DNA of 64,000 nucleotides from Siphlonurus alternatus (taxonomy: Eukaryota > Arthropoda > Insecta > Ephemeroptera > Siphlonuridae), in assembly GCA_949825025.1 (NCBI GenBank), contig OX463788.1, positions 21,293,755 through 21,357,754 of the forward strand. The letters are read 5' to 3'. The position numbers and the translations under genes were made by a program. Numbering within the stretch: the first letter of the stretch is position 1; each line of letters starts with the position of its first letter. Below, piece after piece: positions 52,597-64,000 of the stretch. The notes beneath the pieces are model-generated. The model was not told the DNA's origin. It saw only the letters and a list, made by a program, of their open reading frames with translations, and searched no databases.

Positions 52597-52930
52597 TAAT
52601 GGACAACATACATGAAAATTTTTTATTGCAGAAATGAATAGAGGGTACCAAATTATGCTACTCTGAATTCTTTCAGATATTTTTGAGACCCAGAACTATT
52701 TTTAAATAATTATTGAAAGTGCGGCCACGCCCCCTGGAGGCGTCAATAGGCGTCCAGTCTATATCTTTTTTATTTAGGCTGCAGGGGTGCCAACTGAAAT
52801 CACAGGACTTTCAATAATTATTTAAAAATAGTTCCGGGTCTCAAAAAAATCTGAAAAAATTCAGAGTAGCATAATTTGGTACCCTCTATTCATTTCTGCA
52901 ATAAATTTTTTTCATGTATGTTGTCCATTA
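52597..52930. mobile_element. Palindromic MITE, TAATGGACAACATACATG ends
   Basis: Close relative of 11893-12225 with the same ends, arms and centre and scattered substitutions. It starts TAATGG and ends CCATTA, so a TA target site is plausible. It lies in unrelated flanks, so it is an independent insertion of the same subfamily. Confidence 0.88.
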
Positions 52931-53135
52931 TACGCAAAACATTCAGCGTCTTCTTCTTGATCCGTTTTTGAAAAGTACAGGTCAAATTTAGCCATGCACC
53001 CACACAAGCACTACAAAACATTCAGCAGGAAGTTTGTTTCATAATCATGCACATTTGACACTAAATGAATCGATCACCACTATAGCTCTAGGCTAGGAAC
53101 TTTCAAGTAATACGTCAGTAGAACAAACAATCCAT

Positions 53136-53631
53136 TGGCTGGTATGAATAAGATTGAGTATGCTCTCATCCTTGGAGAATAGAGAATGTACTCAGGAGTA
53201 TGTTCTCAGTCTGGAGAACCTTCTCTTATATACCTGAGAATCTACTCAGGTATATTTACATAGAGAAGGTTGTCGCAGAGAATCGAGATCGAGAGAATAG
53301 AAAGAGCGCGGAGAATTTCGTTAGTAATTTTGGGATTTTTAATTTGCATGATTAAAAAATGTGATGGAATCCCTCTTTTTTGGCACTAATACTAAATCAA
53401 GTAAAAGGCGAGATGTTCTCAAAGGCTGAGGATTTACTCACTCAAGGTCGGAGAACCTTCTCAGCAGGTGAGAAGGTTCTCCGACCTGAGAAGTCGATTC
53501 TCAATCGCTGCCCGAGTATCTTCTCAACATTGAGAAGGTACTCACTAACCTGAGAATCTACTCACTTGTCAGTATCCTGAGAAAGTTCTCTGAGAATGAG
53601 AACATACTCAAATTTATTCATATACCAGCCA
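53136..53631. mobile_element. TIR element packed with GAGAA/TTCTC and GAAnnTTC sites
   Basis: The left end TGGCTGGTATGAATAA and the right end TTATTCATATACCAGCCA are inverted repeats, followed inside by TTGAGTATG(C/T)TCTCAT. The 496-base interior contains many GAGAA and TTCTC words, short fold-backs and a perfect central hairpin (18-bp arms at 53446-53463 and 53469-53486). GAAnnTTC occurs at 53216, 53453, 53472 and 53581. No ORF. This looks like a non-autonomous DNA transposon with clustered subterminal repeats. Confidence 0.7.
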
Positions 53632-53639
53632 TATTGTAT

Positions 53640-54215
53640 GATCACTGACATCACGGTACGAAGTTCAAGTCATTTCTTCTGGTGTTGGAGCTCTTATACA
53701 AGCTAGGCGTTGCATTAACTATTAATAGCAGCATTTCTTACCCCTTCCAACCCCCAAATTTTTTGCACCCTGAGAATTAAGTCGAAATAAAAAAAAATGC
53801 ATATAGAGAACAAGCAAGATATTTTGTTGATATCTCGATCGTGTACAGTGCATTGTGTATTCCAGAGACATATTGGCTGCTAATATACTCGCTATGGCCT
53901 ATATGCATGTGTATACGGAGTATGCGCTTCCTTGAGTTGCGCACTTCTGCATGCTGTTACTAAAATTCTTGCAAGTTAGGAGTATGAAACAAACAAAAAC
54001 GTTCCAATTAAATTAAACGATTTCATAATGTGATAATAAACTAAACTATGGTAATAATAAATAAATAAGAAGCACGGGGTCAAAGATCACGGGGGGTCGA
54101 ACCAAGGTCATTTTCACGTGACTCCACCAAAAAAAAAAAAAAATGTTTTTGGGGTGAACTCTACCACCAAAAAAATTTCATGCTTTAATTCTTTCCCTAA
54201 TTTAATAATAATAAT
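53640..54215. other. Spacer before the TAA island
   Basis: Mixed AT-rich sequence with an A run at about 54129-54144 and TAA units from about 54203. No gene recognised. Confidence 0.45.
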
Positions 54216-54218
54216 AAT

Positions 54219-54263
54219 ACCCCAACCTTAACCACCCCAACTAGGTTTGGAGTTAAAAAACAG

Positions 54264-54265
<2 letters not shown>
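54219..54265 (+). mobile_element. 3' end fragment of a non-autonomous TAA-flanked element
   Basis: CACCCCAACTAGGTTTGGAG, then TTAAAA, matches the 3' terminus of the elements at 57919 and 59439 (CACCCCAACTAAGTTGGGAG then TTAAAA). TAA tracts lie on both sides, so this is a very short, 5'-truncated insertion. Confidence 0.6.
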
Positions 54266-54300
<35 letters not shown>

Positions 54301-55365
54301 GGGCACCCGGCTGTTCTTGACTCATGCTAAACACTGTGTGGGGAAAGTTCAGTACGCGACGCGTGGGACCGCGCCCTTGGGGCTCCACCTGGGGGTTGTT
54401 TAATTACAGCCCTCAGTCCATAGCCACTAACCGGTTATGGAGCCTGAGCTCTCCCTGCTGCCGCGGAGCTCAGAGTACCTAGGCAGCAAAATCTCGGCAA
54501 TGCTGGGGACTCTTATAGTTTAACAGCAGACTATGGGAGGATAAATGCAACGGTCCCTAGCGCAATTGTCGGAGGTTGCGTGAAGGAGTCCCCGGATGGC
54601 CGGCGTGATCAGTTTGCCGGCTGCACCTAGTGGCGGGGAGGTCCACGGGATCGGCCACCTTACCATCAGGGTGGTTTTGGTGGAGATGGGTGCTCCACTC
54701 TGTAGGTCGATGGTTATTGGTGCACCAGAAACCTGCAGAGGTGGAGCGGCAGGCTGGCGGAACGGTGGCTTACTTGACGCAAGTCAGGAGCAGCCGTGTC
54801 AGCGTAGGATGGGTTTTTTGTGGGTGGGGGGTGGGCGCGAGCGCTATGTGGTGTATTCACTGTGTGGGGGGAACTATGTTTCGTGTATGGTGACCAGCCG
54901 GCCGGCTCAGGGAGATGTGGTGCCAATATATCGTAGTGGACCGTGCAGTCAGGAAGTAGTCCCCTAGGTCTGACACTTGTATGACGAACGCTCCTCATGG
55001 ATATTTTCGGTGAGGCAGCGGTCTGAAGGTGAGGCTCTCCAAACGGGTGGGTGAAGCAAAGCTAATATCCGTACACAACAGTGAACGGCGCTCGCGGACG
55101 GGGATTGTGGGTCGGGGGAGAGGGTGCAAAGCTCGGTCGCGGTGGGGCTGATGGTCACTGCGGTGACACTATTCGTACGTCATGCTCGGGGTAATAGACC
55201 CGGGTCCTACGGGTGTGATTCCGTGGAGGCTGGGTAACACCGTGGCCGAAAGTCTGGCACTCCAAAGGGGCATTGTTGGGGAAAAAACGAGGCACAGCTG
55301 GGTCTGTCCTATGACCAGGGCAATCTAGTGGTGTCTCACAAAAAAAAAAAAAAAAAAAAAAAAAA
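54301..55365 (+). mobile_element. GC-rich non-autonomous retroelement in TAA repeats, long copy
   Basis: Starts at GGGCACCCGGCTG directly after TAA units and ends at GTGTCTCAC followed by an A tail and (TAA)n. It is far GC-richer than its surroundings. The same 5' start occurs at 58409 and the same 3' end at 56134. Frames of 60-140 residues occur on both strands but have no recognisable domain and differ between copies, so I regard it as non-coding. It could be the 5' part of the LINE's transcript or an independent SINE-like family. Confidence 0.6.
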
Positions 55366-55387
55366 TAATAATAATAATAATAATAAT
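55366..55387. repeat. (TAA)n spacer
   Basis: TAA units between two insertions of the same GC-rich family. Similar spacers lie at 54265-54300, 56134-56163, 57543-57594 and 59391-59438. Confidence 0.85.
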
Positions 55388-56132
55388 AGTGGCGGGGAGG
55401 TCCGCGGGATCGGCCACCTTACCATCAGGGTGGTTTTGGTGCAGGTGGGTGCTCCACTCTAAGGGTCGATGGTTATTGGTGCACCAGAAACCTGCAGAGT
55501 GGGAGCGGCAGGCTGACGGAACGGTGGCTTACTTGACGCAAGTCAGGAGCAGCCGTGTCAGCGTAGGATGGGTTTTTTGTGGGTGGGGGGTGGGCGCGAG
55601 CGCTATGTGGTGTATTCACTGTGTGGGGGGAACTATGTTTCGTGTATGGTGACCAGCCGGCCGGCTCAGGGAGATGTGGTGCCAATATATCGTAGTGGCC
55701 CGTGCAGTCAGGAAGTAGTCCCCTAGGTCTGACACTTGTATGACGAACGCTCCTCATGGATATTTTCGGTGAGGCAGCGGTCTGAAGGTGAGGCAGCGGT
55801 CTGAAGGTGAGGCTCTCCAAACGGGTGGGTGAAGCAAAGCTAATATCCGAACACAACAGTGAACGGCGCTCGCGGACGGGGATTGTGGGTCGGGGGAGAG
55901 GGTGCAAAGCTCGGTCGCGGTGGGGCTGATGGTCACTGCGGTGACACTATTCGTACGTCATGCTCGGGGTAATAGACCCGGGTCCTACGGGTGTGATTCC
56001 GTGGAGGCTGGGTAACACCGTGGCTGAAAGTCTGGCACTCCAAAGGGGCATTGTTGGGGAAAAAACGAGGCACAGCTGGGTCTGTCCTATGACCAGGGCA
56101 ATCCAGTAGTGTCTCACAAAAAAAAAAAAAAA

Positions 56133-56134
<2 letters not shown>
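55388..56134 (+). mobile_element. GC-rich non-autonomous retroelement, 5'-truncated copy
   Basis: Matches the 3' 700 bases or so of the element at 54301-55365 and ends at the same GTGTCTCAC plus A tail. It starts abruptly at AGTGGCGGGG after TAA. An internal 18-base tandem duplication (GTGAGGCAGCGGTCTGAAG at about 55769-55808) distinguishes it. Confidence 0.65.
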
Positions 56135-56163
<29 letters not shown>

Positions 56164-56164
<1 letters not shown>

Positions 56165-57542
56165 GTACCTCGGTCTGCAGCAGCTAATTGGCATTAAGGA
56201 TGTAAATGCCAGAAAACAAGTCGAGAAAAAAGTGCTGTCTCGAGTCGACAAGATTTGCAAGTCTTTTGTCAGTGCGAGGAACAAGATTACTGCGATTAAT
56301 ACGTGGGCTATCCCTGTGGCTGGATATACGTTTGGTGTCGTCAGGTGGTCGGAGACGTCACTGCAAGCTTTTGATAGAAAAGTGAGATCCACCCTCACGA
56401 AGCACAGGATACATCACCCGAGGAGCTCAGTTCAGTCGAGAGACTGTACCTTTCACGTCATGTAGGTGGAAGAGGTTTGCTCAGCATGGAGATGATGTGT
56501 CGTCAGCAGGAGTTGAAACTTCGGCAGTACTTTGTGTCACGTGGTGATGGGTTGCATGCAGCTATTTGCAACCAGGACCGTGGCTACACTCCGCTACATT
56601 TGAGTGAGCAAGAGTTTCAGCCTGCCATTAGAACCCAGGCTGACAGAGTTTTGGAGTGGTCAACAAAAGCATTGCATGGTCGGTTTGCTGCAGCGTTGTC
56701 TTCGGATCAGGTGGACACCAAGAGTTCCACTGAGTGGCTGCGGACAAGTGGGTTGTTTGCGGAGACAGAGGGCTTTGTCTGTGCTATACAGGATCAGGTC
56801 ATCAGGACTAGGGCGTATGAGCGACACATCCTCAAAGTCAACATCAGTGACCGGTGTCGTCTTTGCAAGCAGGCTAACGAGTCCATTCAGCATGTCACTG
56901 GGGGCTGTCCAGTGCTTGCTCCAAAAGAGTACTTAGAGCGCCACAATTCTGTTGCCAAAGTTGTACATCAAGCTTTGGCCAAGAAAGTTGGTCTCATTGA
57001 GACAGAGGTTCCGTACTATAAGTGCAAGCCGGAACAAGTTCTCCGTAATCAGGATGCAAAAATCCTGTGGGATTCTGCCATCACCACAGATAGAGCTGTT
57101 GAAGCAAACAGACCTGATCTTGTTCTCTTCGACAAGAAAGCTCGAACAGCGGTGATTGTCGACATTGCTGTCCCGCTGGACGAGAATCTTGTGACCACAG
57201 TTGCGGAGAAAAAGCGCAAGTACCAGCCACTTGCTGTCGAGCTCAAAGACATGTACCAGCTCCGTAGTGTTGATGTGGTTCCAGTTGTGATCTCTAGTAA
57301 CGGTCTTGTGACCAAAGACTGGTCATTTGCAAGAGAGAAGTTGGCTCTCAAAGAATACCACATGCGTGTCATGCAGAAGGCTGCTATTCTTGGCACGGCT
57401 AACATTGTGCGCAAGGTTTTGAGCTTGTAGCACCCCCGCATGTGTACCCGCAATCCCCTCTCAATGTTTGGTACGGGCGCTTGCACCTTGGCTTGATTGA
57501 GCCCGGTGTTAGTGCTTATGAAGAAGAAAGCAAGAAAAAGAC
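56164..57542 (+). pseudogene. 5'-truncated R2/R4/Dong-type non-LTR retrotransposon, copy B
   Basis: Begins at the YLG codons of the RT C-terminal region right after TAA units, about 60 bases further in than copy A. The encoded residues differ from copy A at only a few sites (for example GMQQ/GLQQ, DVDARK/DVNARK, QDCGY/QDRGY). It carries the same frameshift near 56430-56440. The 317-residue frame to 57430 keeps the C-x2-C-x8-H-x4-C knuckle and the RPD, VDI and KY endonuclease motifs. The 3' UTR ends in TAA after AAGAAAAAG. Not functional, since the RT core is absent. Confidence 0.88.
57476..57517 (+). other. 3' UTR hairpin of the LINE, copy B
   Basis: Same sequence as in copy A (core TTGGCTTGATTGAGCCCGG). 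Confidence 0.65.
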
Positions 57543-57594
57543 ATAATAATGTTATTATTAATATTATTATTATTAATAATAATAATAATAATGT

Positions 57595-57902
57595 CTTTGC
57601 TGTCGAGCTCAAAGACATGTACCAGCTCCGTAGTGTTGATGTGGTTCCAGTTGTGATCTCTAGTAACGGTCTTGTGACAAAAGACTGGTCATTTGCAAGA
57701 GAGAAGTTGGCTCTCAAAGAATACCACATGCGTGTCATGCAGAAGGCTGCTATTCTTGGCACGGCTAACATTGTGCGCAAGGTTTTGAGCTTGTAGCACC
57801 CCCGCATGTGTACCCGCAATCCCCTCTCAATGTTTGGTACGGGCGCTTGCACCTTGGCTCAATTGAGCCCGGTGTTTGTGTTATAGTAAAGAAAGTAACA
57901 AG
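57595..57902 (+). pseudogene. 3' stub of the same R4/Dong-type retrotransposon, copy C
   Basis: Contains only the last roughly 65 codons (AVELKDMYQLRSVDVVPVV ... VRKVLSL) and the 3' UTR, with TAA repeats on both sides. The hairpin at 57841-57882 reads TTGGCTCAATTGAGCCCGG, differing from copies A and B by changes that improve pairing. It ends at AGTAACAAGAAA plus TAA. Confidence 0.85.
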
Positions 57903-57918
57903 AAATAATAATAATAAT

Positions 57919-58367
57919 GGGCATCCAGCTACGGGATGGGCGTAGGCTCTTCCCTGGCTCGCGGTACGTGACCCCTCGCGCTCAGGAAGGACATAAGGGT
58001 TGGGGGTTGCCTTGCGAGTGTGACCTCTGGCCCGTAGCCTGTGGTTTCTTGAACCACAGGGCGGCAAGGGCATTGGTTTGGGAAGCCCAAGATGCATCCC
58101 CACCTCTAAGTGCCCTAGTTAAAGGCATTCAGCACCCAAGAGTGCAAGCGGAAATGTGTCTCACCGCGCCTAGGAGAGGACCTGCCCGAAAGGCTGTGTG
58201 ATGGGCTATTTGCGGGTGTACCCGGGAAGCCCTCATTGCCCGCAGCTGAGTAGGAGACGCTGGATCGTAACATCACCAACAGGATCAGCGGGCGCCTACA
58301 CCTTGGCCCAATTGGGCCCGGTGCTGGCGCTTAAACACCCCAACTAAGTTGGGAGTTAAAACAAACA
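57919..58367 (+). mobile_element. Short non-autonomous retroelement with LINE-like 3' hairpin, copy 1
   Basis: About 449 bases, from GGGCATCCAGCT after TAA units to GGGAGTTAAAACAAA before TAA units. It contains a stem-loop CTGTGGTTTCTTGAACCACAG (about 58038-58058). Near its 3' end is GGGCGCCTACACCTTGGCCC, AATTGGGCCCGGTGCTGGCG (58290-58332), the counterpart of the LINE 3' hairpin, then CCCAACTAAGTTGGG. No plausible protein. It is best read as a SINE-like parasite of the TAA-targeting LINE. Confidence 0.7.
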
Positions 58368-58408
58368 TAATAATAATAATATGGCACCCATATTAATATT
58401 AATATTAT

Positions 58409-59390
58409 GGGCACCCGGCTGTTCTTGACTCATGCTAAACACTGTGTGGGGAAAGTTCAGTACGCGACGCGTGGGACCGCGCCCTTGGGGCTCCACCTGG
58501 GGGTTGTTTAATTACAGCCCTCAGTCCATAGCCACTAACCGGTTATGGAGCCTGAGCTCTCCCTGCTGCCGCGGAGCTCAGAGTACCTAGGCAGCAAAAT
58601 CTCGGCAATGCTGGGGACTCTCATAGTTTAACAGCAGACTATGGGAGGATAAATGCAACGGTCCCTAGCGCAATTGTCGGAGGTTGCATGAAGGAGTCCC
58701 CGGATGGCCGGCGTGATCAGTTTGCCGGCTGCACCTAGTGGCGGGGAGGTCCGCGGGATCGGCCACCTTACCATCAGGGTGGTTTTGGAGGGAAGGAGGA
58801 GGCTGCACTCATTAGGTCTCATTGGTCATCGGTGGATCTGAACCCTATTGGGTGGCGGCGGTGGGCCGACGGAACGACGACTTACCTGACGCAAGTCAGG
58901 AGTGGCCGTGCCGGCGGGGGATGGGTAAATGTGGCTGGGGGTGGGCGCGAGCGCCATGTGGCGTATTCACTGTGTGGGGGGAACTATGTTTCGTGTATGG
59001 TGACCAGCCGGCCGGCTCAGGGAGATGTGGTGCCAATATATCATAGTGGCCCGTGCAGTCAGGAAGTAGTCCTCTTGGCCTGACCCTCGTATGACGAACG
59101 CTCCTCATGGATGTTTCGGTGAGGCAGTGGTCTGAATGGTGAGAGGCTTTCCAAACGGGTGGGTGAAGCAAAGCTAATACCCGAACACAACAGTGAACGG
59201 CGCTTGCGGACGGGGATTGAGGGTCGGGGGAGAGGGTGCAAAGCTCGGTCGCGGTGGGGCTGATGGTCATTGCGGTGACACTATTCGTACGTCATGCTCG
59301 GGGTAATAGACCCGGGTCCTACGGGTGTGACTCCGTGGAGGCTGGGTCTCACCGTGGCCGAATGTCTGGCACTCCGAAAGGGGAAAAAAA
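58409..59390 (+). mobile_element. GC-rich non-autonomous retroelement, third copy, early 3' end
   Basis: Same 5' start (GGGCACCCGGCTG) and internal order as 54301-55365, with substitutions and a different central stretch (about 58780-58940). It ends early at CCGAAAGGGG plus an A run, where the long copy reads on through GGGGAAAAAACGAGG. TAA follows. A short false start, ATGGCACCCATATTAATATT, precedes it at 58381. Confidence 0.6.
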
Positions 59391-59438
59391 TAATAATAAT
59401 AATAATATAATAATATAAATAACCGTTATAATAATAAC

Positions 59439-59884
59439 GGGCATCCAGCTTCGGGATGGGCATAGGCTCGTCTCTGGCTCGTGGTGCGTGTCCCCCCGCG
59501 CTCAGGAAGGACATGCGGGTTGGGGGTTGCCTTGCGAGAGTGACCTCTGGTCCGTAGCCTGTGGTTCTTGAACCACAGGGCGGCCAGGGCATTGGTTTGG
59601 GAAGCCCAGGATGCTTCCCCGCCTCTAAGTGCCCTGGTTAAAGGCATCCAGCACCCAGAGTGCTAGCGGAAATGTGTCCCGCCGCGCCTAGGAGAGGACT
59701 TGCCCGAAAGGCTGTGTGATGGGCTATTTGCGGGTGGACCCGGGAAGCCCTCATTGCCCGCAGCTGTGTAGGAGACGCTGGATCGTAACATCCCCAACAG
59801 GACCAGCGGGCGCCTTCATCTTAGCCCAATTGGGTCCGGTGCTGGCGCTTAACCACCCCAAATAAATTGGGAGTTAAAACCAAA
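59439..59884 (+). mobile_element. Short non-autonomous retroelement with LINE-like 3' hairpin, copy 2
   Basis: Sister of 57919-58367 with the same ends, a perfect CCTGTGGTTCTTGAACCACA stem and the 3' hairpin at 59808-59850 (TTAGCCCAATTGGGTCCGG). TAA units flank it on both sides. Confidence 0.7.
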
Positions 59885-60399
<515 letters not shown>

Positions 60400-60808
60400 G
60401 TTATCTATCTATTTGTTTATATACTAAATTCCTCAATTTTGTTTGGTTGCCTGTAGCAGCTAGCTATTATAAAAAGTACAGGGTAGCGCCAGAAGATTGT
60501 TGGGTTGTCTGCTTACAGGATAACGGCCCCTCCCTTCCCCTACCGAAGAGCAAGAGTAGTCGAAAAAGCATTGAAAAAAAAAAAAAAGAAAATGTAGAAA
60601 AAAATTAATTATAAATTATAGACGGCAATTATTACATTTATATCGGTATATTCATATCAACCCAACCATCTCGTGACGCTACCCTATTATATTTACCTAT
60701 AGAAACTTCCTTCATCAATCCATTTTGCTTATAATTGTCAGTAGTTATGTCCCACCTGCACCTTACTAACAGATTTGGGTGCTTACCATATTCTAGTTTT
60801 AGCAGTAA

Positions 60809-60914
60809 TATAGTAGAACCATCATATGGTCGGCGCTGTCACTTTGACATGGCAGGTAAGAAAAGAATGCACATGTCAAAGTGACAGCGCTGACCATATG
60901 ATGGTTCTACTATA
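60809..60914. repeat. Fold-back with 43-bp arms and 20-base loop
   Basis: The arm at 60809-60851 (TATAGTAGAACCATCATATG, GTCGGCGCTGTCACTTTGAC) pairs with 60872-60914 with a single G-T wobble. The compact stem-loop of 106 bases lies 48 bases before another fold-back. Confidence 0.88.
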
Positions 60915-60962
60915 GCTAGTATGCTAGTAACAGATCAAAAATTACGAGCCTTTCTATATTAT

Positions 60963-61086
60963 AGGTCTGTTCGTAAATACACAATCAGAAAGAATTGATT
61001 ATTTGTGATGAACCTTATTTTTTTATGTACATAAGGTTCAACACAAATAATCAATTATTTCTGATTGTGTATTTACGAACAGACCT
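60963..61086. repeat. Fold-back with 55-bp arms
   Basis: The arm at 60963-61017 (AGGTCTGTTCGTAAATACAC ... GATGAACCTTA) pairs with 61032-61086 with two mismatches, and the loop is 14 bases. Inverted similarity continues a few bases outward with one indel. The end motif recurs at 2140-2170. Confidence 0.88.
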
Positions 61087-61094
61087 TATAATAC

Positions 61095-62880
<1,786 letters not shown>

Positions 62881-62884
62881 ATAT

Positions 62885-64000
62885 TTGCAATTTTGGGAGA
62901 GGTAAGAAAAGCACACCCTAGTTTAGTTGTAAAGGTTTGTTTGTTGCTCTAAAATTTTTGATTTTTAGAAATAAAATCCCCCTTCTTTCAGTCCTAGCAA
63001 TTAAAATCACCTCCAGTTCCTCCATAATACCAGATATAAAGATTTATTTACCTTAAAAATTGGACCGCATTACTCTTGTTCTTAAAGGTTGTGTACTAAT
63101 CTCTCCAATACCTATAGCTATGAACGTGTAGACAGACTGTGGACGAGTACTATAAACTAATATTTTTTGTATTTTTTGTTGACTTGTCTGTTAAAAGAGA
63201 TGAATAAATAGATGATTTTAATCGTTGATAACATATTTGTCATATTATATATTATTTTATTTGATTTTATTAAACACAAATAGTTTAAAAATATAATTAT
63301 ATATTATATTATCATTTATCATTAACATAATTATTTATAATTGATGCATGGTTGAATAATAAATAAAATTATATTCACCCTCATAAGTATATAAGCCCGC
63401 AAGCTAATATAAATTGAACTGACTCCAGATTGATCTCTCACTATATTGGATAGCAATCGTCTTTAACTAGACTCATAACATTTTACGTGTTGCAATTAAG
63501 CAGCAGGCTGTGAACCGATTTAGAATATATCACATAATGCTCACAACTCATAACCCACTTGGACTGAATAACAGCAATTTGTACAAAATAAGCCACGTAG
63601 ATTTTCTTCCCTATATTATATTTAACAGATTTAACTGCATAATAGACAGTTTATAAAAAAAATCACATCTCATAATATAATGGATAATGAACAACCTATA
63701 ACATTAAAAAATTGCATATTTAGAGATATAAAGAGAGAGAAGATTTTAAATTTTTTAAGGGTTCTCTTAACATCATACTTTGACTGTGACGTCAATCGTA
63801 TAGTCATGTTAACAAGCAGGCACAGAAAAAGGTATTACAAAACAACGATATATGCCACAGCGTTATTTTGCAGCATGATTTTAATGGTGTTATTAAAGGG
63901 TTCCAAAAAATCTGAAAAAAAAAAAAAAAAGACAACGCATAACATAATAGCTTCTCTGCTAATTTGAAAATCATGCTTTATCACAGTGATTTCATCTTGT
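62885..64000. other. Terminal stretch without recognisable genes
   Basis: AT-rich. The plus-strand frame at 63680-63967 (95 residues, ending in a lysine run from an A tract) has no recognisable domain and I do not call it a gene. Confidence 0.5.

Noticed and set aside
54596..55907. Frames of 87-144 residues in the GC-rich TAA-flanked elements
   Set aside because: Present on both strands, not conserved between copies, no domain; expected in GC-rich non-coding sequence.
54219..59884. CRISPR-like reading of the regularly spaced TAA units and repeats
   Set aside because: The unit lengths are irregular (47 to about 1400 bases), the pieces are retroelements with tails, and this is animal DNA.
63680..63967. 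95-residue plus-strand frame, and a CAAAAAATCTGAAAA word resembling the MITE arm
   Set aside because: The frame ends in an A tract and has no known domain; the word is not followed by the rest of the MITE arm.

Overview
This is a stretch of an animal nuclear genome. It is AT-rich, has no operons or dense coding, and is full of microsatellites, SINEs, fold-back elements and one non-LTR retrotransposon lineage. The only host-gene sequence I recognise is the first coding exon of a rhabdomeric-type (arthropod-like) opsin, present twice. A 5S-rRNA-derived SINE carries a protostome-type 5S head. Together these suggest an arthropod or related protostome, but I cannot name the species.

The dominant architecture is a duplication. 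Bases 1-17783 recur at 25335-43132 in the same orientation. The offset is 25334 up to the pentanucleotide array near 2.3 kb and 25349 after it. The only difference I found is three extra TTCTA units in the second copy. Each copy holds, in order: a TIR element with ACGCGT-rich ends, a second fold-back, a TTCTA/TTCTG array, a cluster of nuclear-receptor half sites, a tRNA-headed SINE, palindromic MITEs, a TTTA array, nested 5S SINEs, the opsin exon, a long fold-back, a second tRNA-like SINE and a 135-bp hairpin. The left edge of copy 1 lies outside the window. The copies lead into unrelated sequence at 17784 and 43133. This is either a very recent segmental duplication or an assembly artefact.

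Between the copies (17784-25334) are a palindromic MITE, a 5'-truncated retrotransposon of the R2/R4/Dong type set in a TAA tract, a decayed LINE reverse transcriptase, an ATACA array and two short hairpins. After the second copy (43133-64000) come an AATTA/AATCA/AATTA array, several fold-backs, a TIR element with GAAnnTTC sites, and a GC-rich island at 54.2-59.9 kb. In that island eight retroelement pieces are strung together by TAA repeats: two more pieces of the R4/Dong-type LINE, and non-autonomous families of which some share the LINE's 3' hairpin. From 60 kb to the end are simple repeats and two adjacent long hairpins.

A plausible functional thread is that retrotransposon tails seed microsatellites, TAA microsatellites become targets for the LINE, and short non-autonomous elements use the LINE machinery through a common 3' hairpin. 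Long stretches contain nothing I can identify.
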